NCBI GenBank assembly: GCA_026168805.1
Contig: JAPFDS010000060.1
Location: forward strand, 1 to 64,000
DNA length: 64,000 nt
From: Caryophanales bacterium
GTDB taxonomy: Bacteria > Bacillota > Bacilli > Bacillales > Amphibacillaceae
Direction of reading: 5' to 3'
A model generated the notes under the pieces. That model was not told the origin of the DNA. It was given only the letters and a program-made list of their open reading frames with translations, and did no database searches. Shown piece by piece: positions 17,218-25,258 of the stretch (position 1 is its first letter; each line of letters starts with the position of its first letter). The position numbers and the translations under genes were made by a program.

Positions 17218-17861
17218 TTATCTTTTAAATTGTACAGTAGTTTCTCCGGTTCGAATAGTAAAAAAACCTATTAATAATGTAAGAAACAAAACTAAGGATG
17301 AGGAAAAAAACATAAATCCATTAGGTAATTGAATAACGGCAGTTACAAAGCCCACAGATATCGCGAGTGCGAAAAAATAGAACAGGAATATTTGAAGTAT
17401 AAACTTTATAGATTTTGGTCGAACCAATACTTTTTTTCTGGTAGCTTCGTCAGATCAATAGCTTTATGTAGTTTCTTTCCAAGCAATGTATTTATATAGA
17501 TATAAAATACTGCGATAAGCATAAAAATCACGAACATAATCAAGGCACTTGTCACTGACGTGATTTCTACATCCAAGTATTGCACGAGAGGATACAATGA
17601 GTTTCCTAATATGAAAGATACCCCACCACCAAAGAGGCCGTAAAATCCTATGCTTGTTTTTCCTTGATGTGGAGTCGTTAGTTCATTGATAACTTGATCA
17701 TCCTCTACGTGATAGGCACGTAAAGGGAGCATCCAGTATAAAAAGGGGAAGAATAATCTCCACAGAGAGGATCCCCCCATATCTAAAATATATCTCTCAT
17801 TATTTATATCTAGTGCTCGATACCTTATATTCAGATAGAATTCTTTCACTTTGCACTTCAT
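17218..17861 (-). pseudogene. DUF443 copy 2, frameshifted in a poly-A tract
   Basis: Two overlapping frames (17861-17406 and 17427-17218) together give a complete five-TM DUF443 protein. The break is at an A7 run (coding strand, near 17432-17438). One extra A would join LPEKK to VLVRPKSIKF, which aligns with the intact copies. This is either a real inactivation, a phase-variable switch or a sequencing error. Confidence 0.8.
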
Positions 17862-17880
17862 TTATTTGTCACCTTTCTTG

Positions 17881-18381
17881 CTAGCCTGTTACCCATGAAT
17901 AAGCATCAGTGAACCTCTCGGCACTGAAGTACCGAGCATCCAAAAATCGGATACATCTAGGTAATTGTTCTAGATGGATATCTTGTCGTAACTTTATTCC
18001 ACATAATATATTTGCGTAAAAATAAAAAGAAATGACAAGCAAAAGAATAACACCGATAATTACTATACTTGTCAAAGTGCTTATCTCCAAATCTAGCAAT
18101 GTAACAAGGGGGTACAGTAAACCTCCTAATCCTAAAGAAATTATACCTCCAAGTAGACCTTGCCATGCCACACTTTTTTGCTCGATGTAGGGTGACACTA
18201 GTTTTTCTAATAGTTCTTTATCATTCACCTTGTAAACATTCACAGGCAACATCCAGTAAAAAAACGGAAAAAGGATTTTCCAAAAAGATGAACCACCCAA
18301 ATCTAAAATATACGTTTCTTTTCCTATGGTGAGGAGCCTGTATCTTACATTCATATAAAGTCCTTCTACCTTACAATTCAT
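17881..18381 (-). CDS. DUF443 copy 3, C-terminally truncated
   Basis: Residues 1-141 match DUF443 copy 5 almost exactly (FWKILFPFFYWMLPVNVYKVND). After HLEQLP the sequence changes to an unrelated 25-residue tail (CIRFLDARYFSAE...) and the last two helices are missing. No DUF4176 gene follows directly; DUF443 copy 2 is 19 nt downstream. It is probably non-functional, or a fragment left by recombination. Confidence 0.72.
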   Translation of the reverse strand: MNCKVEGLYMNVRYRLLTIGKETYILDLGGSSFWKILFPFFYWMLPVNVYKVNDKELLEKLVSPYIEQKSVAWQGLLGGIISLGLGGLLYPLVTLLDLEISTLTSIVIIGVILLLVISFYFYANILCGIKLRQDIHLEQLPRCIRFLDARYFSAERFTDAYSWVTG

Positions 18382-18422
18382 TCAATCAACACCTTAAGAA
18401 CTTCTATTTTTATTGATAAAAA

Positions 18423-18453
18423 ACCCTAAGATTGATCGTATAATCTCAGGGTT
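18423..18453 (-). terminator. Hairpin between immunity units
   Basis: AACCCTAAGATT pairs with AATCTCAGGGTT (one mismatch), with A-rich plus-strand sequence that reads as a T run on the minus strand. Confidence 0.75.
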
Positions 18454-18465
18454 ACTTACTTCTAT

Positions 18466-18777
18466 TTAGTTCTTGTCTGCCGGTCCTGGTACAATTCCTT
18501 TTTTAATGGTGAATTTATTCTTTTCTAGTAATTCTTCATATAGTTCGAGAAATCGCTCTTCTTCATCATCTGCATACCCTTTAAAAACAACTTTGTCTAC
18601 ATTTTCCTCATTAAAATACAGTACATTATTAGCGTCTAATCCCTCTGGATAAAGACATCCTGTATAGTCAAACATGACTCGCTCTCCGTCTTCCTCAGGA
18701 ACAATTGGTCCTCTATTGACAATCATTATTTTGCTTGTTCCTTCCTTTAAATAAACAATTGATCCTATTGATAGCAT
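18466..18777 (-). CDS. DUF4176 protein, copy 3
   Basis: A 103-residue DUF4176 protein. It is the most divergent of the four (RGPIVPEEDGERVMFDYTG, GYADDEEERF). It starts at ATG 18777 behind AAGGTGG, and follows DUF443 copy 4 by 29 nt. Confidence 0.85.
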   Translation of the reverse strand: MLSIGSIVYLKEGTSKIMIVNRGPIVPEEDGERVMFDYTGCLYPEGLDANNVLYFNEENVDKVVFKGYADDEEERFLELYEELLEKNKFTIKKGIVPGPADKN

Positions 18778-18806
18778 ATGTTATCCACCTTTCTAGTGGT
18801 ATTTGT

Positions 18807-19445
18807 TTAAAATCGCATAGACGTCTCTCCTGGACGAATCGTCGTAAAACTGACTGCTAAAGTCATGAAAATGAATATTGATACAGCAAAGAACAGAAAA
18901 CCATTCGGATGTTCTAATACAGCAACTATAACGCCTACACTAAATGCGAGTGTAAACAGATAAAAAAACATGTTTTGCACAACATACTTTATAGACTCTG
19001 GTTGAACTCGTATTTTTTCTTTAGGAAGCTTATCGAGCTGGATATGTTGTTCAATCTTTCTACCGAGCAATTTATTTGAATAAATAAATAAAGCTAGAAT
19101 AAGTAAAAAAATTAAACATACAATAACGGCACTTGTTGTTGCAGTGATTTTAATATTTAAGTAATCAATTAATGGATAAATCATGTTTCCTAAAAACAAC
19201 GAAAGAGCTGTTGCAATAGCCACTTGAGAACCGACGCCTTGCTGTTCTGTAGCGGGAGACGCGATCGCGTTGATTGCTTGATTATCATCAATTTTATATA
19301 CAGATAAGGGTAAAATCCAATACAGAAAGGGAAAGAAAACTTTCCATAGGGATGATCCACCCATATCTAAAATATAACTTTCTCCTTCGATATGAAGAAT
19401 CCTATATCTCACATTCATATGAAGGGATTCGATTGTACATTCCAT
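18807..19445 (-). CDS. DUF443 membrane protein, copy 4
   Basis: A 212-residue five-TM DUF443 protein. It is close to copy 1 (NVRYRILHIEGESYILDMGG, LPKEKIRVQPES) but ends a few residues earlier, at GETSMRF. The reading frame is intact. It forms a unit with DUF4176 copy 3. Its role is inferred from TsaI. Confidence 0.83.
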   Translation of the reverse strand: MECTIESLHMNVRYRILHIEGESYILDMGGSSLWKVFFPFLYWILPLSVYKIDDNQAINAIASPATEQQGVGSQVAIATALSLFLGNMIYPLIDYLNIKITATTSAVIVCLIFLLILALFIYSNKLLGRKIEQHIQLDKLPKEKIRVQPESIKYVVQNMFFYLFTLAFSVGVIVAVLEHPNGFLFFAVSIFIFMTLAVSFTTIRPGETSMRF

Positions 19446-19487
19446 TTCGCTCTCACCTATCTTGACTTTTTAATGTCTAAAATAAAA

Positions 19488-19509
19488 CCCCAAGATAATC
19501 ATCTTAGGG
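19488..19509 (-). terminator. Hairpin between immunity units
   Basis: CCCCAAGAT and ATCTTAGGG (one mismatch) with a very short loop, downstream of DUF4176 copy 4. Confidence 0.65.
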
Positions 19510-19523
19510 CAAGCTCGTTCGAT

Positions 19524-19835
19524 TTAATTTGATTGTAACGGTCCTGGAACAACACCTTTTTTAATGGTGGATTTATTCTTTTCTAGTAATTCTTCATACA
19601 GTTCGAGAAATCTTTCTTCTTCTTCGTCCGTATATCCTTCAAAGACAACCTTGTCGATATTTTCATGATTAAAGTATAATACGTTGTTAGCATCTAATCC
19701 TTCCGGGTATAGACACCCTGTATAATCATACATCACTTGTTCGCCCTCTCCATCCGTAACAAGTGGTCCTCTATTCACAATCATTACTTTGCTCGTACCT
19801 TCGTTTAAGTAGACAATGGATCCTATTGATAACAT
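19524..19835 (-). CDS. DUF4176 protein, copy 4
   Basis: A 103-residue DUF4176 protein. ATG 19835 is selected because AAAGGGGAG lies 7 nt upstream; the open frame reaches 19865. It is nearly the same as copies 1 and 2 and starts 26 nt after the DUF443 copy 5 stop. It is the copy nearest the LXG gene. Confidence 0.85.
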   Translation of the reverse strand: MLSIGSIVYLNEGTSKVMIVNRGPLVTDGEGEQVMYDYTGCLYPEGLDANNVLYFNHENIDKVVFEGYTDEEEERFLELYEELLEKNKSTIKKGVVPGPLQSN

Positions 19836-19861
19836 ACTACTCTCCCCTTTATGAAATTCAT

Positions 19862-20509
19862 TCACTTATCTTTAAATCGTACGGTAGTATCTCCTATCCG
19901 AATGGTTGTGATACCTACTCCTAGCGCAATAAACAAAACCAATGCTCCTGCAAAAAACATGAAACCGTTTGGCATTTGAATGGACCCGCCTAGAAATAAA
20001 ACAGCTAATCCAACAAATAAAATATAAGGATACAATATGTGAAATACATTTTGCTTTGATTGTGGCCTGATCCACAATTTTTGTTTAGGTAATTGTTCTA
20101 GATGGATATCTTGTCTTAACTTTCTTCCACATAATATATTTGCGTAAAAATAAAAAGAAATGACAAGCAAAAGAATAACACCGATAATTACTATACTTGT
20201 CAAAGTGCTTATCTCCAAATCTAGCAATGTAACAAGGGGATACAGTGAACCTCCTAATCCTAAAGCAATTATACCTCCAAGTAGACCTTGCCATGCCACA
20301 CTTTTTTGCTCGATGTAGGGTGATACTAGTTTTTTTAATAATTCTTCATCATTCACTTTATAAACATTCACAGGCAACATCCAGTAAAAAAACGGAAAAA
20401 GGATTTTCCAAAAAGATGAACCACCCATATCTAAAATATACGTTTCTTTTCCTATGGTGAGGAGTCTGTATCTTACATTCATATAAAGTCCTTCTACATT
20501 ACAATCCAT
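19862..20509 (-). CDS. DUF443 membrane protein, copy 5, next to the LXG toxin
   Basis: A 215-residue five-TM DUF443 protein (SFWKILFPFFYWMLPVNVYK; last motif TTIRIGDTTVRFK). It starts 42 nt after the LXG toxin gene, so it is the most likely cognate immunity protein. The ribosome-binding site is AAGGATG. It is the parent or sister of truncated copy 3, with long near-identical DNA in the first 420 bases. Confidence 0.85.
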   Translation of the reverse strand: MDCNVEGLYMNVRYRLLTIGKETYILDMGGSSFWKILFPFFYWMLPVNVYKVNDEELLKKLVSPYIEQKSVAWQGLLGGIIALGLGGSLYPLVTLLDLEISTLTSIVIIGVILLLVISFYFYANILCGRKLRQDIHLEQLPKQKLWIRPQSKQNVFHILYPYILFVGLAVLFLGGSIQMPNGFMFFAGALVLFIALGVGITTIRIGDTTVRFKDK

Positions 20510-20551
20510 TTCTAGTCATCCTTTTAAACAAATCCTTTGTGGTATATTTAT

Positions 20552-21991
20552 TTAGCCTGATCCGAACACGCTATCTCTAAAGAAGCCTACAACCGCATCC
20601 CCGACTTTTTCTGCCGTATTTCCAGCCCAATCTAACCCTGTTTGAAGACCGAGGAAGTTATTGTCATATGCATAATTAAATCCAGCTGTAACAACAGTTG
20701 CGGTACCTGCCCCAGCCAATACAGCCCATCCAACTGGTGTGACTGCTCCGGCGGTTGTTGCTGCGGCTAGTACTGTAGCTCCTACATATCCTGAAGCTGT
20801 TGCGGTAACGAACCCTGCGGCTGAATTCTTTGCGGCGGCTTCTCCCCACTCTTTATCGGTATTGTGATAATCATCATACGTTCCGGATATAACAGTCAGA
20901 GCAGCTAATCCACTCACAACAGCATTTCCGATTCTTAAGGAATTCTTTCCTAGTTCTCTTAAGTAAGATCCTGATCCAGGTTTACCTGCATTCATATCTT
21001 TAATTAAATCTGCACGCCTTATTTTATCCTTCCCATCTGCTGTTAGCAGTTCATCTATTACTCCTGATAATACATTCTCTTCATAAGATTCGGCAAGATT
21101 CTCGTTTTCTCTAATGTAATTGATGAAGTTTGTAGGTACTTCTTCATCTGCATCTTCCCCACTATTTAACTTTTTAAGTTCTTCTAAGTATGCGTAGTAT
21201 TCCTCTTCACTAATTTTCCCACTCGACAAATCATCAAAAGCTTGGGATGCTATTTGTTGAGAGTCTTCATCCATATTTGACATAGCTTTATCCCTAGCAT
21301 CCTCTGCATCATCCATCATATCTTTATGCTTTCCTTGATTATATCCTTGCAAGTCAAGTAAACTATCCGGTGTAACACTTCCCATAAAATAAATAAATTC
21401 ATTGTCATCGGTCACTTCACCAGAGTCTTTGATGGTTGTTTCAATCTGTTGGTGCAATTCATCTATAGAAGAAGAGTCTTCTATGTCTTTGGTTGTATAT
21501 GTTTCAAAATTTTCCTCTAATTTTGTGATTACTTTATTTACTTTATCATAGGTACTATCAAAAGTTAGTGTAGATGGATGGTTTGCACTGCTAATATCGG
21601 AGACGTCCGCGAGGGTTTGTCGAACCAATTCTTGTTCGTCGATAAAAGATTCGTGTGTGTCATCAATGTCTGTTACCGTATTTTCCAAATACCCACTGTT
21701 CACAATCGCAGATTCACTAGAATCAACTGTTGACTCAAATACTGTCAAATGATTTTTTAAGCGCTCTTCTAGTTCGGTTAAAACATGTTCAAATGATTTT
21801 AATAATGTAAGATGTAATTCGCCAAAATACTTTTTCGCATTGCTGGCAGCTGTTCCTGAGAAATTTTCCATGGACGTGAGTTTTTCTATATTGTTCTCTA
21901 CTTCCTTTAGTTGTGTTTGAAGACTTTCTGAAGCCGTTGAAAAGTCATTTGAAAACTCAATAACCTCTGAGATATCTACTTTATTTCCCAC
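20552..21991 (-). CDS. LXG-domain T7SS toxin with glycine-rich hydrophobic C-terminus (TspA-like)
   Basis: A 479-residue protein. The N-terminal ~200 residues are helical, with the LXG/YeeF pattern (VDISEVIEFSNDFSTASESL, FSGTAASNAKKYFGELH). Residues about 352-440 form a long hydrophobic Gly/Ala-rich stretch (SGYVGATVLAAATTAGAV, LAGAGTATVVTAG) like the glycine-zipper pore region of S. aureus TspA. GTG start at 21991 behind GGAGGTG. Two small helical genes lie directly upstream in the same operon, and DUF443 immunity genes follow. Membrane depolarisation of rival cells is the likely role, by analogy. Confidence 0.87.
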   Translation of the reverse strand: MGNKVDISEVIEFSNDFSTASESLQTQLKEVENNIEKLTSMENFSGTAASNAKKYFGELHLTLLKSFEHVLTELEERLKNHLTVFESTVDSSESAIVNSGYLENTVTDIDDTHESFIDEQELVRQTLADVSDISSANHPSTLTFDSTYDKVNKVITKLEENFETYTTKDIEDSSSIDELHQQIETTIKDSGEVTDDNEFIYFMGSVTPDSLLDLQGYNQGKHKDMMDDAEDARDKAMSNMDEDSQQIASQAFDDLSSGKISEEEYYAYLEELKKLNSGEDADEEVPTNFINYIRENENLAESYEENVLSGVIDELLTADGKDKIRRADLIKDMNAGKPGSGSYLRELGKNSLRIGNAVVSGLAALTVISGTYDDYHNTDKEWGEAAAKNSAAGFVTATASGYVGATVLAAATTAGAVTPVGWAVLAGAGTATVVTAGFNYAYDNNFLGLQTGLDWAGNTAEKVGDAVVGFFRDSVFGSG

Positions 21992-22002
21992 TAATGCACC
22001 TC

Positions 22003-22311
22003 CTAGCTCTGAAGTTCATAGACGTTAGCCGCATATTGGTTACGTTGTTCTGCTAACTCAAGATCCCGCTCTCTTATTTTCTCGCCGACTTGTTCTAATA
22101 CATCAATATCTTTATGTAATGATGTTTGATATCTCTTTAACAATTCAAGTGTTCGAATAATATGTTCTAAATCTTTGATTAAGGGATTTATATTTGTATC
22201 TTCAAACGTACGATTGGTTTTAACACTGCTTTCAATCCCATTCGCAGAGGATCTCAAGGTCGAAACGAGGGATTTAAACTGATCATAGTCAAGCTTAATT
22301 TCTTGTGTCAT
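22003..22311 (-). CDS. DUF5344/YwqI-like small helical T7SS partner
   Basis: A 102-residue helical protein (IKLDYDQFKSLVSTLRSSA, LLKRYQTSLHKDIDVL) of WXG100 size, resembling B. subtilis YwqI. ATG 22311 is preceded by GGGGTGA. It lies between the YwqH-like gene and the LXG gene, the same order as ywqH-ywqI-ywqJ. Such proteins bind the LXG domain and present it to the T7SS ATPase. Confidence 0.82.
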   Translation of the reverse strand: MTQEIKLDYDQFKSLVSTLRSSANGIESSVKTNRTFEDTNINPLIKDLEHIIRTLELLKRYQTSLHKDIDVLEQVGEKIRERDLELAEQRNQYAANVYELQS

Positions 22312-22325
22312 TAACGTCACCCCTT

Positions 22326-22742
22326 TTATAATTGATCAATCTTCTCCTGTATATCCTCTAGATTACTCTCTAAATTTCCAAGACCGATGAAGGCAGTGTC
22401 TAGTTTGTCTTGGTATCTTTTGATATCTTCATCAATATCTTCCTTCGCCTCTTCTGTTTGTGAGACATAAGTTCTTGCTTTTTCTTTATACGTGTCATAC
22501 ACGTCCTCGAAATCTTCATGTTCTTTACCTTTCCATTTCGTTTCATCAATTTCAAGGCCTGTTACAGTGCTTTTTAAGGATTCTACTTCCGTAATTCTCG
22601 TACTGAGATTGCTAGATGCTTCTTCTAACCGTTCTATTTTTTCCTCTAAGTCTGCAATCTTATTTTTAGTGTTTGCCATTCCTGTTAACACAGATCTTAC
22701 TTGTTCATTGAGTTGCCTCTGCTGAATCATCCTCTCATCCAT
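22326..22742 (-). CDS. DUF5082/YwqH-like coiled-coil T7SS partner
   Basis: A 138-residue protein that is nearly all coiled coil (KIADLEEKIERLEEASSNL), with a central W-K-G (ETKWKGKEHEDF) like the WXG motif. This is the usual first gene of LXG operons. It starts at ATG 22742, about 70 nt below a strong sigma-A promoter. Together with the next two genes it forms the export-competent toxin complex. Confidence 0.82.
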   Translation of the reverse strand: MDERMIQQRQLNEQVRSVLTGMANTKNKIADLEEKIERLEEASSNLSTRITEVESLKSTVTGLEIDETKWKGKEHEDFEDVYDTYKEKARTYVSQTEEAKEDIDEDIKRYQDKLDTAFIGLGNLESNLEDIQEKIDQL

Positions 22743-22808
22743 TCCTATATTCGCTCCTGTCTTTGTGAATGTATATGGAAAAAGCTAATTTTCACATTAT
22801 TATTCATA

Positions 22809-22837
22809 AGAATAATAGCTTGAGAATCGATTGTCAA
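22809..22837 (-). promoter_or_regulatory. Sigma-A promoter of the LXG toxin operon
   Basis: On the minus strand, TTGACA (22837-22832), a 17-bp spacer and TATTCT (22814-22809). The spacer start ATCGATTCT resembles the promoter at 24512-24484, so the two were probably duplicated. Confidence 0.72.
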
Positions 22838-22982
22838 AGGCTTTTGCGGTATATACCTAGATTCGATGAGAAGGGCTTAGGTACTTTTTGCCACTTTTTT
22901 GGATGTTATAATTTTCAAGTGTCTTTATGACTATTTCAAATACTGAGTAAGTCCTTGAAAAACGCCTTTTAAAATAGCCGAT

Positions 22983-23626
22983 TTATTTTTTAAATCGTAC
23001 GATTGCATTCCCCACTTGTATCGTTGCAAAACTCAATCCTAAGATGACAAACAGAAGAACCGTACAACCAAAAAGTATAAAACCATTTGGCAATTGAATC
23101 GTCGCAACAACCATTCCTGCACAAATTACTACCATTAGCAGGTAAAAGAATATCAGTTTGGTAGCGTATTTCATAGATTGTGGACGAATCCATAGTTTTT
23201 CTTGGGAGCATTCTTCAAGTTTAATATGTTGGCGTAACTTTTTGCCGCATGCTGCGTTCACATATACATAAAAAGCAATCACAAGCAAAAATGAGATTGA
23301 AAGAATCATTGCACTTGTTAGTGGAGTTATGTTCATATCGAGTTTTTTTACAACAGAATGGATAGATCCGCTAAAACCAAAAACGATTATTCCAATCATA
23401 AAACCTAACCGACCTACACTTTTTTCTTCTGTATGGGGGGAAGTTTTTTTTCTAGTAGCTCATCATCCGTTACTATGTATGCTTTCATAGGTACAATCCA
23501 GTACAATAACGGGAAAATCATTCTCCAAAGAGAAGAGCCACCCAAATCTAAAATATATTTATCTCCACCGATACTAAGCACCTTGTACCTTAGATTGTTG
23601 TAAACTAGTTTGACGTTACATTTCAT
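22983..23626 (-). pseudogene. DUF443 copy 6, frameshifted in a poly-A tract
   Basis: Two frames (23626-23414 and 23399-22983) make up one DUF443 protein (YILDLGGSSLWRMIFPLLYW; last motif ATIQVGNAIVRFKK). The break is near an A8 run before CTTCCCCCC (coding strand). Adding one A restores EKKTSPHTEEKSVGR, which aligns with intact copies. This is the second −1 slip in a poly-A run in this array. Confidence 0.78.
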
Positions 23627-23672
23627 GCAGTTGTCACCCTCGACATTCAATCCTTAAAATAATACCTTAAGA

Positions 23673-24332
23673 TTATTTTTTCCTAGAGTCCCCTTTAAAT
23701 CGCACAGTTGTATCTCCGACTTTGATTGTTATAATTCCTATTGTCAATGAAATGAACAAAAACACTGTATAAGCAGTAAACATGAAACCATTTGGATCAT
23801 CGATGGAAAAACTCATGGAAGCAAAAGTTAATGCTACCATCAAAAAGTAAAAAACTAGCACATCTATACAATAGCCCTTTGAATTCGGTCGAATCCATAA
23901 TTTTTCCTTACGGTGTTTCTCAAGATGAATATGTTGTCGCAATTTCCTTCCACATAATATATTTGAATAATAGAACAAACCAATGATAAGTAAAAATATT
24001 ACTAATAAAATAGTTATACTTGTAAGTGGTGTTATACTTATATTTAAATATTTTATAGAAGGATATATTAGATTCCCTAAGCCCAGCGCAACAATCCCGC
24101 CAAAGAAACCTTGCCAGCCCACTCTCTTTTTCTTTACATAGGGAGCTAGTACTTTGTTTATTAGCTTTTCATCGTTTACTTTGTAAACGTTTACAGGAAG
24201 AATCCAGTAAAGTAAGGGAAAAATGGTTCGCCAAAGAGAGGATCCTCCAATATCTAATATATACGTATCCATACCTATATTCAGAACTTTGTACCTTATA
24301 TTCATGTAGACACCTTCAATAGTACACTTCAT
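23673..24332 (-). CDS. DUF443 membrane protein, copy 7
   Basis: A 219-residue five-TM DUF443 protein. ATG 24332 opens MKCTIEGVYMNIRYKV as in the other copies; the upstream extension to 24362 is not conserved. The frame is intact and it ends GDTTVRFKGDSRKK. It lies upstream of the LXG operon, behind its own TTGACA promoter, so it can be expressed without the toxin. No DUF4176 partner. Confidence 0.83.
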   Translation of the reverse strand: MKCTIEGVYMNIRYKVLNIGMDTYILDIGGSSLWRTIFPLLYWILPVNVYKVNDEKLINKVLAPYVKKKRVGWQGFFGGIVALGLGNLIYPSIKYLNISITPLTSITILLVIFLLIIGLFYYSNILCGRKLRQHIHLEKHRKEKLWIRPNSKGYCIDVLVFYFLMVALTFASMSFSIDDPNGFMFTAYTVFLFISLTIGIITIKVGDTTVRFKGDSRKK

Positions 24333-24362
24333 TTCATAGTCACCTTTCCAACTCAATAACAA

Positions 24363-24480
24363 TTAAATGTTAATTTGTAAACCATGAAGTCTCTTAAGAA
24401 ATCGGCGTGAGCTTCTCCGACATTTTTATCAGTATTCACCGCCATATGTCGAAAATCCGGAATTTCCCATCATATTATAG
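24363..24480 (-). pseudogene. Possible remnant of an LXG toxin C-terminal tip
   Basis: The minus strand encodes NTDKNVGEAHADFLRDFMVY in one frame, similar in layout to the end of the LXG toxin (AEKVGDAVVGFFRDSVFG). No start or full domain remains. The sequence follows promoter 24512-24484. A weak match of about 20 residues, offered as a hint only. Confidence 0.3.
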
Positions 24481-24483
24481 ACA

Positions 24484-24512
24484 ACAATAATCTGATAGAA
24501 TCCTATTGTCAA
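24484..24512 (-). promoter_or_regulatory. Sigma-A promoter upstream of DUF443 copy 7
   Basis: Minus strand TTGACA (24512-24507), 17-bp spacer and TATTGT (24489-24484). It resembles the toxin promoter at 22837-22809 in the -35 and first spacer bases. Confidence 0.6.
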
Positions 24513-24595
24513 AGAGTTTCAAGGTATTTGTTACCAATTGATTCCAAGGATTCATCCCTTTACGCAATAGTGATTGTTCTTCTAGGTGATTTTTC

Positions 24596-25258
24596 TCATC
24601 CGTCAATATAATCCAAACTGGTAAATATAAGGATGATTCCAACAATACACATGACCCAGGATAGGGTTGAACTTTTTTGGTTGCTCAGTTTTTTACGGAT
24701 TTTTTCTAATGGGCGTTGCATGGATTTGTGGAACAATCGATGGAATATCAGTAATAGGATTGGTGGTAATATCATAATTACATTGTATCCGATGATTAGT
24801 AGCAAGGATTCGCCCCAAGGTACGTGTGCTGCCGTCAGCATTCCAATGGCTGTAAAATAAGGCAGGGCCGTTCCTACTTCAAGCAGAGAAGTTGTAAGTC
24901 CTAGTGGAATCATAGCGAGGATGGTGGTGGACTTAGGTTTCAGTTCTTTTGAAGATTTTTTCTCTGGCATAAAAAAACTTGCGATAAATAAACATGCTCC
25001 AATACTAAAAATCCCCCAACTTATGATTTTGTTTTGCAATATATTTGTTACCATATCAAATAGGACATCCATACCTACCATGAGGGAAACACCAATGGTA
25101 ACATACACGCCTGCTACAGTCGCAAAATATAGGAACAAACGATTGGTCACCTGTTTTTGTTCGGTTAACAAAATATACACGGTAACACTAATTGTCGCGG
25201 GACTAAGCATATCAAAAATAGCAAGACCGGCAATCGTGAAATGGAGTTCTGTATTCAT
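24596..25258 (-). CDS. GAP-family (LysE-superfamily-like) membrane protein
   Basis: A 220-residue protein with about six transmembrane helices, opening IAGLAIFDMLSPATISVTVY. This fits the GAP/Sap group (glycolipid-addressing protein), related to LysE-type exporters. The substrate is unknown. Its ATG overlaps the merR stop (ATGA), so it is coupled to the regulator and part of that regulon. A drug or lipid export role is plausible with a MerR activator. Confidence 0.72.
   Translation of the reverse strand: MNTELHFTIAGLAIFDMLSPATISVTVYILLTEQKQVTNRLFLYFATVAGVYVTIGVSLMVGMDVLFDMVTNILQNKIISWGIFSIGACLFIASFFMPEKKSSKELKPKSTTILAMIPLGLTTSLLEVGTALPYFTAIGMLTAAHVPWGESLLLIIGYNVIMILPPILLLIFHRLFHKSMQRPLEKIRKKLSNQKSSTLSWVMCIVGIILIFTSLDYIDG

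Noticed and set aside
17218-17427. A separate small gene inside the DUF443 region (also 22983-23399)
   Set aside because: These frames are the second halves of frameshifted DUF443 genes; they have no own start signals.
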